Assembly: GCF_001316265.1 (NCBI RefSeq)
Contig: NZ_BBDN01000007.1
Coordinates: forward strand, 62,001 to 126,000
Reading direction: 5' to 3'
DNA from: Vulcanisaeta sp. JCM 16159
GTDB lineage: Archaea; Thermoproteota; Thermoprotei; Thermoproteales; Thermocladiaceae
Length of the DNA: 64,000 nt
Positions 56,663 through 64,000 of this stretch are shown here, one piece after another. The notes below the pieces were generated by a model, which ran no database searches, was not told the origin of the DNA, and was given only the letters and a program-made list of their open reading frames with translations. The stretch's first letter is position 1; each line of letters begins with the position of its first letter. The position numbers and the translations under genes are program-made.

Positions 56663-57510
56663 TTACCTATTGATCATTATAAGCTTCCTTGGTACTCCAT
56701 CAACGTATATAACCAATACCTGCGAATTACCCATGTATTGAGAAATATCATTATCATGCACTAACCTCTCAACTATATTGTTAAACTCATTAACATAGTT
56801 ACTTATTAATTGGGTATCGTTCATTAACTCATTGGCTATCTCCTCCGGCCTTACATAAACTACTAATCCCTCTTCGACAACCTTTGTCTTCTTCTGTTTC
56901 TTAAAGACTGACTCCTCCTTAAGGTTAAACCAAGCATTGCGGCTTTACTCTCATATTGCCTAGCCCTTAATAGGAATGGGACCTCCTTATTCATGCTCTC
57001 TGCAATTCCTTTAATGTCCATGAACCTTCTTGAGATACTTATTATAGCGTCTGTCCAACCATCATAGTACTCAATCCAGCTACCCAATGTCTCATTAGTT
57101 GATGCACCGGATTTTAGCTCATTAATTGTTTCATTAATAAGCCTATCCAAATCCTCGGGTTTAATTTCAGTCCTCTTCTCAACCTTCGGCTTACTAATGA
57201 CGTTACTCGGCCTTTTAATTCCTCTTTGATCCTGCTTTAATCCAAGGAGTGATCGTATATCCACATTCATGTACTTACTTGCTAATATGGATATTCCATA
57301 GCCTATGGCTAAGCCAATTACCGGAAGTAATATGTATTTAATACTAAGGTATTGGTTAATTGAGAAATTAGGTAGTATGTAGGGTATTAGCATCAATATT
57401 GCGTAGATACCAAGGAGCGGTATTATAACCGTTAATGGCGGCCTAATCAAGCCTAGTACAATCATGCCAATCATTATTGCGATTATTAATATGGGTATTG
57501 GTATTATCAT
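56663..57510 (-). CDS. Multi-spanning membrane protein P6 with cytoplasmic domain shared with P1-P5, one frameshift
   Basis: About 282 aa rebuilt. Three to four N-terminal membrane helices (IPIPILIIAIMIGMIVLGLI; LTVIIPLLGIYAILMLIPYI; YILLPVIGLAIGYGISILAS) are followed by a charged linker, a helical bundle (about 115-190), and after a frame change near 56932 a C-terminal unit GLVVYVRPEEIANELM, a helix, then SQVLVIYVDGVPRKLIMIN. That unit matches the second half of the small proteins nearby. It is not a recognisable TadC/GspF protein. Its start overlaps the P5 stop (ATGA), and P5 overlaps the ATPase, so it belongs to the ATPase operon. Confidence 0.65.
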
Positions 57511-57870
57511 GAGCCTTCACCTAAGGTCAATGGTTGCGATAATAAAACCCTGCTTGGTATTCCATTCTCTAATTCGAGTAGTACGATACCCGTATAATTA
57601 CTGTCGTTGAATATGTTCTTTATTTCCTCAAGTAGCGTGTTTATGGCTTTGATTCTTATATCGATTTTTTTCGGCTAATCCCCTGATCTCCGTTATTCTT
57701 TCTCTCTTTATTGTGAGACTACCATCCTTATCTATCTCAATTATATCCACAAGTGAATCCTTGCTTAATTCCTCCTCTATTACTTTCTTGGCTATTAATA
57801 ACTTATTCAATTCCTCACTTAAATACTTAACCAGGGAATTAATATCCTTAAACCTGAGCAACGCTCTCAA
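57507..57870 (-). CDS. Small alpha/beta protein P5 in the ATPase operon, one frameshift
   Basis: About 121 aa rebuilt. Strand MRALLRFKD, helix 1 (INSLVKYLSEELNKLLIAKK onward), strand pair LVDIIEIDKDGSLTIKRE, helix 2 (AINTLLEEIKNIFND) and terminal strand pair YTGIVLLELENGIPSRVLLSQ. The frame breaks at seven A residues near 57662; with six it reads AEKIDIRIKAINTL. The start overlaps the ATPase end by 23 bases and the stop overlaps P6 by four. It is the minus-strand counterpart of P1-P4. Confidence 0.62.
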
Positions 57871-59380
57871 CCTCGCTCACCTTGCCGAAGACATGGTTAA
57901 GTACTAAGTCTGGATTCGTATAGTATGCCTGCACGTACATTGAAACATCCTCGAAGTTATACACCTCGTTCTTCACCATCCAATTAACAATCTTAGCTCT
58001 AGTCTCTATCTCCCTGAGTAGTTCGTCGACGTCCTTACCAGTCATGTCACTTATCTGCCTAATTAAGACGCTCTTGTCCACGTATGACTCGTGAGTATCA
58101 GTTCTCGGGTTCCATCTGAACACTGTGTTAAACCTAATCTTGTCACCATCCATGTAAACCTCACCAACCTCAGTAACCCTCCTCGTTAACCTACCACCGA
58201 TCTTAACCCTCTTAATCATGACGAATATGTTCATGGCGGGTATGTAGGCCGGTGGTATGTTCATTGGTGGCTCATGAGCTATTAACGGCAGCCTCAAAGG
58301 ACTCCGCGTGCATTGTCGATATGCCACTGTGGCCTGTGTTCACGGCTTGGAACAATACGTAGGCCTCCTCACCCCTGATCTCACCAACGATTAGGTAATC
58401 AGGCCTCATTCTAAGTGTTGCCTTAACCAAGTCAAATAGCGTGATCTCATTTATCTTCTCAGCGCCGTAACTCTGCCTGGTGACGAGTCTGACCCAATTC
58501 TTATGAGGCAGGTTTATCTCTGGGACCTCCTCAACGGTTATTATCTTCATGTGGGGCTTAATGAATGTTGCCATGGCATTGAGGAAACTCGTCTTGCCGG
58601 CGCCCGTGACGCCAAGCACCAGGAATGACCTACCATTATCAAGCATTACCCAGAAGTAACCAGCAATCTCGGCACTAATGTTACCGTACCTAACCAGCTC
58701 CGTGAACGTTAGCGGATTCTTCCTAAACTTCCTTATCGTGAATGTTGAACCACCTGGCGAGACCTCCCTCCTATATGTGACGGCTATTCTAGAACCATCA
58801 GGCAGCTGGGCATCAACTATTGGCGTCGCTACTGAAACGTGCCTACCGGACATGTGTATTAATTTAACGACTAAGTCATCAAGGCTTGGTCGGTCATTGG
58901 CACAATGTTTGTTGGTATGGACTCATACTTCCTATGAAATACATAGACTGGCCTGCCGACGCCGTCGCATGATATATCCTCAATATTCTCATCCCTCATT
59001 AAGGCATCTATTGGTCCATAACCGAGCAAGTCCCTCTCCATGTAGTATAGAAACTTGGCAAAGGATGATGACTGTACATTCCTGAAGAGTCTCCTATACC
59101 TACCAACAATCTTCTTCAGTTCATTGAGAAGGTAATTCTTAACATCGCCCATCTTCATTAAATCCTCAGGCGGTGGTAATTCGAGCATGACGATCCTCAC
59201 CAACTCCTTGTATACCTGCTGTTCAATTGAATCAAGTGTTATCTCCTCTAGGTAGTACATAATGTCTCCGGTCCTTTCGTCTTGAATTATTGTGGCATAT
59301 GCGAACGGTTCGTATAATGAGTACCTCTCCAGTTCCTTGAATTGTCCTACTGGCTTTATTAACTGAAAGTCTAAACTCAT
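57848..59380 (-). CDS. Type II/IV secretion-system ATPase (GspE/TadA/ArlI-like), two frameshifts
   Basis: About 511 aa rebuilt, the length of archaeal pilus and archaellum ATPases. The N-terminal domain ends with RDLLGYGPIDALMRDENIEDISC. The frame changes near 58890, then RRVVSPGGSTFTIRKF-like strands lead to Walker A GVTGAGKTSFLNA, Asp box ITVEEVPEINLPH, Walker B LIVGEIRGEEAYVLFQA and His box GHSGISTMHAES. The frame changes again near 58300 and the C-terminal domain continues RLPLIAHEPPMNIPPAYI. It powers assembly or export across the membrane. The operon lacks an obvious TadC; P5 and P6 follow with overlapping ends. Confidence 0.9.
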
Positions 59381-59453
59381 TCAGTTTTATTAAAGAACAG
59401 ACCTCTAAAAATACTTTCTGTTTCATAACTTCTTTATCTTCAACGATGAGAAA

Positions 59454-59464
59454 CTTATATATAA
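59454..59464 (+). promoter_or_regulatory. TATA box of the divergent surface-protein gene
   Basis: CTTATATATAA centred 22 bases before the ATG at 59481. A separate TATA-like box for the ATPase operon (AAGTATTTTTAGAGG on the minus strand) lies at about 59404-59418, 24-38 bases before 59380. Confidence 0.55.
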
Positions 59465-59480
59465 CCGTAGGTAGTATTAA

Positions 59481-60848
59481 ATGGTGATGGTAATTAATAA
59501 ATGGGTAATATTTGCTATATCTCTAATGATGATATTAATATTAGTCGCATTTATTTCCTACGCAAACACTATTTATGGGCCAGCACCAACACCCATGGTT
59601 TATACAACGTACGTAATAACCATGAACCTAACAGACTCAAGACCATCGATACAGTTTCTCAATGCAATCCTAAATAATTACCCACTAACCTACCGTGAGG
59701 ACTCATTAATAACTAATACAACACCTGTTTGGAAGGTCACAGCAAATAGGGAGTTCACGCTATACATAATTAATGCCTCAGTGACCACTAACCAACAGGC
59801 AATTTTACTCAATACAACGGCAATAACCAATAACACCGGTGGTATCTCATGGACGCTGAAAATTCCCTCATACCTAGTATATCCACAATCCGTATACGCC
59901 AACTGGGATGTATTAATAACTGAGGACTTAAACGGGGTGAAATACGTAGTCTTCGCCTTCGAGACAGGTAATGAGAGTCTTGCGCAGGTATTAAGTGGGT
60001 TAAGTACGGTTGGTGGTTACCTAGTTGCCCTCAATGGTGAGCCGTATTACCTATGGAATTACTACTATGGATATAACCCAGCCACGGACAGCGTCGGTAA
60101 GTACTATGAAGTTAGCTTGCCTGGATTAAGTATATTCATGATGTGGGTTGGCCAGGGAGAGAATGCGAGTTCATGGCCAAGTGCAGGATTTCAGGAGGTT
60201 CTCCAGATCCTTAGTTATTCATTTAGTGAGTATGTAAATTCATCATTGATTATATACTCGACCCTCAGCCCTAACATAACCATTGGTGAAATCACCAATT
60301 ATGGATATACCGTATATCAAAGGCCAAGGCTTGTGCCATTTGGACCCATTATTTACGTATCGCCAATAGTATTACTACCAAATGGCACATTAATAAATCC
60401 AACCTGCATACCAAATACCTATTACCTATTGCAGGTTAATTACGTTACACAAGGTGGTTATTCAATCCCTATCTATGAAACAAAGAACTACCCAATGGGA
60501 CTATACCTACTCAACGAATCGCTACTCTTCGGAGGTTACTTACAGGCGTATGACTTTTTCAACAGGTCAGTGATACCAGTGACCCCAGTACAGTATTTAT
60601 CACCCATTTATCAACCACGGATGAGCACAGTTTCATGGTGTAAATTACAGGTATTTCAAGTGCCTGGTAATGGCGATATACTAAGTAATCAGACAATTAA
60701 TGGCGTCATTAATGGTAATGATACAATAACCGTAAATAATAACATAGATATTAATAAAGTGAATGCTCAAAACACGATCTACATACTTAATGTACTTTCG
60801 CATGTCATGAATGGCTTCCTCAAGCTACTAAGATTAATTGTGAGATAA
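59481..60848 (+). CDS. Predicted surface glycoprotein next to the secretion ATPase
   Basis: This 455-aa protein starts with a signal or membrane anchor (INKWVIFAISLMMILILVAFISYA), then a long beta-rich region dominated by Tyr, Asn, Thr, Ser, Pro and Val, with more than ten Asn-x-Ser/Thr sites, and a C-terminal helical stretch (NAQNTIYILNVLSHVMNGFLKLLRLI) after an Asn/Asp-rich repeat-like segment (NGVINGNDTITVNNNID). No enzyme motif is seen. It diverges from the ATPase with 100 bases between, so the two may be co-regulated and this could be the exported or assembled component. Confidence 0.65.
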   Translation: MVMVINKWVIFAISLMMILILVAFISYANTIYGPAPTPMVYTTYVITMNLTDSRPSIQFLNAILNNYPLTYREDSLITNTTPVWKVTANREFTLYIINASVTTNQQAILLNTTAITNNTGGISWTLKIPSYLVYPQSVYANWDVLITEDLNGVKYVVFAFETGNESLAQVLSGLSTVGGYLVALNGEPYYLWNYYYGYNPATDSVGKYYEVSLPGLSIFMMWVGQGENASSWPSAGFQEVLQILSYSFSEYVNSSLIIYSTLSPNITIGEITNYGYTVYQRPRLVPFGPIIYVSPIVLLPNGTLINPTCIPNTYYLLQVNYVTQGGYSIPIYETKNYPMGLYLLNESLLFGGYLQAYDFFNRSVIPVTPVQYLSPIYQPRMSTVSWCKLQVFQVPGNGDILSNQTINGVINGNDTITVNNNIDINKVNAQNTIYILNVLSHVMNGFLKLLRLIVR

Positions 60849-60879
60849 AATTATTTTCCCTGCGATGTATTCACATAGA

Positions 60880-61877
60880 TTAATCATTTATTCTTATGGT
60901 TTTCACATGAAGTTTCTGTTCGATACTATTCAATGCCTTAAACAATAATGTGGTTATGTCAATCCTCTCCTTAACACTTAAGGCAGCAGCCGTTGCGTGA
61001 CCACCGCCCTCGCCATTAAAGTACCGTGCCAGTTCATTGAAGATCTCTGCAAGCGATACCCTCTCCGCAATCCTCTTGTTACACCTACCAAATAGCCTTA
61101 CTTCATTATCGTGTTCTGAGGCTACTAATGCCACATCACAACCAGCCCTAATCAGAACATCTGCCAATGATGATTCATAAGCATTCACATTACTTAAACA
61201 CACAATATAGTCGCTAAACCTATAGGCCCTCATTCTCAATAAACCCTTAATACGAGCCATCTTCTCCGAAAAAGTCATCTCCTCAACCATTGCATTAACT
61301 ATGTCCCTGTAATCCCTACCAGCCAACCTGAGTAACCAGGCCAATACCTCAAAGGTCTCAGGCCTAGCCCTACTCAACCTGCCACTATCGCTGAGAATGC
61401 GCCAATGAGCAGGGTGGCAACCTCGCTACTTGGCTCGATACCTAGCTCCCTAAATATTTGAGCAATAATCTCTGAGCAACTTGTGGCATCTGGATCAATA
61501 AAGGCAACTGTTGGTGCTATATTACGCACCTCATGGTGATCAATAACCACCACAGGCCTATTGCCTATGATGTTTCTGAACTCATTCAATTGCGCATATG
61601 TACTAACATCAACTAGAAATACCAAACTTAATTCACCACAACTATCTAATCCTTGATAGTTAATGCCAAGTTTGCTGATGAATGACTTAACCGAGTAGGA
61701 CGGCCCCTCAGGAACCACAAGGAACGCCTCATGACCAAGCCTATTAATTAACTCCCTGGTGGCCACTCCACATGCATACGCATCTAAGTCAGCATGCCTA
61801 TGTGTTATTACGCAGGCTCTTTGCGTATTCCTCAGCAATTCTCTCAATTTCTCCAGCTGGTAAACCAACCAATTCAC
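60880..61877 (-). CDS. DHH/DHHA1 phosphoesterase (RecJ/NrnA-like), one frameshift
   Basis: About 332 aa rebuilt. Motif I ITHRHADLDAYACG (about 24-37), motif II FLVDVSTY, motif III VVVIDHHEV (DHH) and PDATSCSEI are in the first segment; after a frame change near 61385 the second segment reads FSDSGRLSRARPETFEVLAWLL and ends with the DHHA1 motif GEGGGHATAAAL. Members cleave short oligonucleotides or cyclic dinucleotides, or act with GINS in archaeal replication. Its start overlaps the DUF3194-like gene by 80 bases in another frame, so translational coupling or a later start is possible. Confidence 0.85.
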
Positions 61878-62139
61878 CCCTCCTAAACTTACCTATTAGG
61901 TAATCCGCTATTTTAAATCCAAACTCAACAGCACTATTAATAATACCATCAAGATTCTCCATCAGCGGATTAGTCATCACATCAATACTTATCTCGAGTG
62001 TATAACTATTAGTATCAAATCCGACATCAATTACAACATCCTCAAGAAGTCTCTCAGGGAGTCTACGCATTAAGTACTTGTAAATCTCATCAGCGATAAT
62101 ATTAACGATTTCACCAAGAACCTCATTATCAATGCTCAT
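61798..62139 (-). CDS. DUF3194-like small archaeal protein
   Basis: A 113-aa acidic protein: helix (IDNEVLGEIVNIIADEIYKYLMRR), strands VVIDVGFDTNSYTLEISIDV, helices (GIINSAVEFGFKIADYLI) and a tail. In other archaea a DUF3194 gene sits between prefoldin beta and a DHH gene, and this gene has that position, which is my main reason for the name. The last 80 bases are also read in another frame as the start of the DHH gene. Confidence 0.6.
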   Translation of the reverse strand: MSIDNEVLGEIVNIIADEIYKYLMRRLPERLLEDVVIDVGFDTNSYTLEISIDVMTNPLMENLDGIINSAVEFGFKIADYLIGKFRRGELVGLPAGEIERIAEEYAKSLRNNT

Positions 62140-62257
62140 TACACCTAACCACCATACTCTGTAACTTTACCCAAATAAATATAACTCCACATCCAGGGAC
62201 GCTCACAGAGTTACTTACTCATTTACTCATAATTCACTAATAAACGAATAAGCCTTA

Positions 62258-62392
62258 ATGGGCAATCAACGGCTAAAGACTTATAACTACGGCAATCAAG
62301 CGCAAGCCAGCGCCGTTGGGTATAAACCACGTCAACAATACGAACATTCACAGTACAAAGCGCAACAAAGCACTCAAAATCATGACCAATGA
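62258..62392 (+). CDS. Possible Gln/Asn/Tyr-rich microprotein (44 aa)
   Basis: Within the 340-base gap between the DUF3194-like and prefoldin genes, an ATG at 62258 opens a 44-codon frame rich in Gln, Asn, Tyr and Ser (KTYNYGNQAQASAVGYK, QQYEHSQYKAQQSTQNHDQ). A TATA-like CACTAATAAACG is about 26 bases upstream. After the TGA at 62390-62392 the same frame stays open for 29 more codons (HNELIQTQLQKNKVKETMNN and on) to a TAA at 62480-62482. The rest of the gap shows nothing recognisable. It could be a real prion-like small protein or chance. Confidence 0.35.
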   Translation: MGNQRLKTYNYGNQAQASAVGYKPRQQYEHSQYKAQQSTQNHDQ

Positions 62393-62482
62393 CATAACGA
62401 ACTCATCCAAACCCAGCTACAGAAGAACAAAGTTAAGGAGACAATGAATAACTTAAGGGGGATTAAGCACCCGTGTGTTTAA

Positions 62483-62839
62483 TCATTTCGTTGCCTGGAG
62501 CTTAGACAATGCCTCGTTTATCTGGGTTCTTAAGTCCTCGATCTGCTTCATAAGCATGCTCTCCTGCTTTGATAGAGTCTTTATGTGAAGCTCGAGAAGT
62601 TCCTTCCTATCCTTAAGCTCCTGGAGTGCTTGATCCTTGGTCACCAAGACTAGGAAGGAACCAACGATCTTGTAAACCTTGCTCTCGGCAGGTATTTTCT
62701 CAATCTCTGAAATAGCCCTCTCAACTTCCTTAAGCTCACTCTCGAATTGTTGCTTCCTAACCCTGACACTATTTAACTGATCCTGTAGCGCCTGAAGTTT
62801 CTCCAGGTCTGACTGTAACGATGGTGGTAATGAACTCAT
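62483..62839 (-). CDS. pfdB: Prefoldin subunit beta
   Basis: This 118-aa protein is the beta subunit of the archaeal prefoldin hexamer, which hands unfolded proteins to the thermosome. Two coiled-coil helices (LQSDLEKLQALQDQLNSVRVRKQ onward, and IKTLSKQESMLMKQIEDLRTQI) flank a beta hairpin with KVYKIVGSFLVLVTKDQALQEL, the family signature. Length and position in the Pcc1-Brix-eL43 cluster are typical. Confidence 0.93.
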   Translation of the reverse strand: MSSLPPSLQSDLEKLQALQDQLNSVRVRKQQFESELKEVERAISEIEKIPAESKVYKIVGSFLVLVTKDQALQELKDRKELLELHIKTLSKQESMLMKQIEDLRTQINEALSKLQATK

Positions 62840-62916
62840 TAAGGCTCCATTGATATAAGCCTTAATAAATATTAATCCGCATGCTGGCTATAGGTGGCTC
62901 TATCCTATACAGGGCA

Positions 62917-63159
62917 TTAACTAAGTTCCTCAACCCTGAATATTAAGTATAGAGACTTCATAACTCCATTAACTAGGCTTCTTAAGCTTGTTAAGTCCCT
63001 GGCACATGCAATTATAACCACATCATCATTAACCACGTTAACGCTTACGTACCCCCTTCCAAACCTCATCTCCTTCTCGAGTGTTCTGAATGATTTAATT
63101 AGTAATTCCTTATCAACACCCTCTAACGTAAACACCGCCTTAAATTCGCACTCACTCAA
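62917..63159 (-). CDS. pcc1: KEOPS complex subunit Pcc1
   Basis: An 80-aa protein with the Pcc1 fold pattern: FKAVFTLEGVDKELLIKSFRTLEKE, GYVSVNVVNDDVVIIACARDLTSLRSLVNGVMKSLYLI (strand, strand, helix). Pcc1 dimerises the KEOPS complex that makes N6-threonylcarbamoyladenosine in tRNA. The short length is normal for archaea. It lies between prefoldin beta and the Brix gene, as in many archaeal genomes. Confidence 0.88.
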   Translation of the reverse strand: MSECEFKAVFTLEGVDKELLIKSFRTLEKEMRFGRGYVSVNVVNDDVVIIACARDLTSLRSLVNGVMKSLYLIFRVEELS

Positions 63160-63195
63160 TCCTAATCACCTTAGGTCTTGTGTAAATAACGTCAC

Positions 63196-63725
63196 TTATC
63201 CTAATGAAGGGACCGTAAGGGCTAGATCCCTACCATTTAGTATCTGTAGCTCATAATAATTATTGATCCTATGAATTAGGAAAATCGAGTCATACATACC
63301 CCTAACACTTTCGAAATCATAAGCCCTTATACTTGGTAACCCAATGTACTCACTTAGCACATCCATAACCTCGGTATACTCTCTCAGAGATATTACAATT
63401 CCACTACTTGCCCTCAACCTACGAGTAACATTGACAGGCATGTCCATCAATAACTTAACACCGAGTATCCTTATCAAATATGGCATTACCTCAATTACCC
63501 CTTCCCTGACCCTTAGAAAACGCATGAAACCTGGGTTACCGCCCCTGGAACCAATGTAAATTATCCTATCGGCTCCCAAGCAAGAGCCTTACTTGCAACC
63601 TCAATAATTGATAACTTACCCCTATTAACCTTAACCGCATTTGGGATAACCAACTCCAACTCATTGAGGAATTGCCTCATTCTAATGCCGGCGTCTCTTG
63701 ATGATGTTAATGCTATAAGACCCAT
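63196..63725 (-). CDS. Brix-domain ribosome biogenesis protein (IMP4-like), one frameshift
   Basis: About 176 aa rebuilt. From the ATG at 63725: MGLIALTSSRDAGIRMRQFL and IPNAVKVNRGKLSIIEV, then a frame change near 63583 and GADRIIYIGSRGGNPGFMRFLR, followed by VREGVIEVMPYLIRILGVKLLMD. This is the archaeal Brix fold that binds rRNA during ribosome assembly, related to eukaryotic Imp4/Rpf1. It sits between eL43 and Pcc1 as in other archaea. Confidence 0.85.
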
Positions 63726-63736
63726 TATGGTACTGC

Positions 63737-64000
63737 TCACTTGGTGCCTTGCTTAGCCGCGGCCTCCGTTGCCAGTGTTTTACCCATTATCGTCTGCGGA
63801 ATCCAGGCACCACCGGCGAAAGTATAACCACACTTGGGGCACCTCCAGATTCCGAAGGCTATCCGCTCCATCCTAACCAGAGACCTACACCTTGGGCACC
63901 TGTGCTTACCTCTTTGTTTAACCTCTATTTGCAGAACCTTTCTTCTAACGCCCATGCCGTACCTAGCGCCGTACCTCCCTGTGGGCCCTACAATCTTTGT
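63737..64000 (-). CDS. rpl37ae: Ribosomal protein eL43 (L37Ae), 5' end outside the window
   Basis: The zinc ribbon CPRCRSLVRMERIAFGIWRCPKCGYTFAGGAWIP (cysteines at the two CxxC pairs) and the preceding GPTGRYGARYG segment identify eL43. The frame continues to the right edge, so the first few residues are missing. The C-terminal tail TEAAAKQGTK is normal. In many archaea rpoP (RNA polymerase subunit P) follows this gene, but here the Brix gene follows directly after 11 bases. Confidence 0.95.
   Translation of the reverse strand, partial: TKIVGPTGRYGARYGMGVRRKVLQIEVKQRGKHRCPRCRSLVRMERIAFGIWRCPKCGYTFAGGAWIPQTIMGKTLATEAAAKQGTK

Noticed and set aside
55395-57662. Programmed frameshifting at A runs in the P2, P4 and P5 genes
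   Set aside because: The A-run breaks need a one-base change in the consensus, and the same type of break occurs in unrelated genes (15207). A common sequencing cause explains all. Reconsider only if accurate reads confirm the runs.
62390-62392. TGA read as selenocysteine in the microprotein
   Set aside because: Crenarchaea are not known to use selenocysteine and no SECIS-like structure is apparent.

Overview
The window looks like chromosomal DNA from a hyperthermophilic crenarchaeon of the Thermoproteales; Vulcanisaeta or a close relative is my best guess, by family resemblance only. The evidence is archaeal throughout: TATA boxes about 25 bases before start codons with no ribosome site (leaderless genes), GTG and TTG starts, archaeal C/D-box sRNA candidates, a tRNA-Val(GAC) interrupted at position 29/30 (an intron site known from Thermoproteales), and KEOPS Pcc1, prefoldin beta, a Brix protein and eL43 side by side.

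Read this first: about fifty genes or gene joints are broken by single-base frameshifts, including single-copy housekeeping genes (prolyl-tRNA synthetase twice, nuoL, nuoM, tmcA, moeA, Brix). Where the missing reading can be rebuilt, the change is mostly a G/C run one base short or an A run one base long. I therefore treat these as consensus errors, annotate each gene over its full rebuilt span, and state where the frame changes.

Layout. 1-8.8 kb: a partial unknown gene, a Rossmann protein, amidohydrolase, GH57 glucan enzyme with a half-size glycosyltransferase, Sir2 deacetylase, M16 peptidase, tRNA-binding protein, PUA protein. 8.9-10.2 kb: a CRISPR array of 16 repeats and 15 spacers with no cas operon nearby. 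10.3-20.3 kb: kinase-like protein, C/D sRNA, ferredoxin, proS, membrane proteins, a cytidylyltransferase, Lrp regulator, cobalamin genes cbiB and cbiX-like, rhomboid-like protein, sugar-nucleotide epimerase. 20.3-25.2 kb: hemD, an RCK potassium channel, tRNA-Val, KDG kinase, TrkA, an APC transporter. 25-34 kb: small regulators, cbiP, AsnRS-like asparagine synthetase, MetE-type methionine synthase, a strong C/D sRNA, MarC, a secreted protein. 34-47.7 kb: HEPN/MNT pair, COG1031-type radical SAM protein with a thioredoxin-fold partner, NurA, moeA, Cas4-like nuclease, RidA next to threonine dehydratase, a HypE/AIRS protein, a LutB-like protein. 47.7-54.5 kb: nuoL-nuoM, a Pyr_excise-like protein, tmcA. 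54.5-60.9 kb: the most unusual region, described next. 60.9-64 kb: DHH phosphoesterase, a DUF3194-like protein, prefoldin beta, Pcc1, Brix, eL43.

The 54.5-60.9 kb locus is the best candidate for an undescribed system. A secretion/pilus-type ATPase is followed by a small helical protein and a multi-spanning membrane protein. Converging on them is an operon of four small proteins. By eye, these small proteins and the C-terminal domain of the membrane protein share one pattern: strand, helix, strand pair with a Y-x-R-P-like turn, helix, then a terminal strand pair around a (G/S)-(I/V)-P turn. A large predicted surface protein diverges from the ATPase. No canonical TadC/GspF protein is recognisable. 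This reads like a membrane machine built from a local paralogous family.
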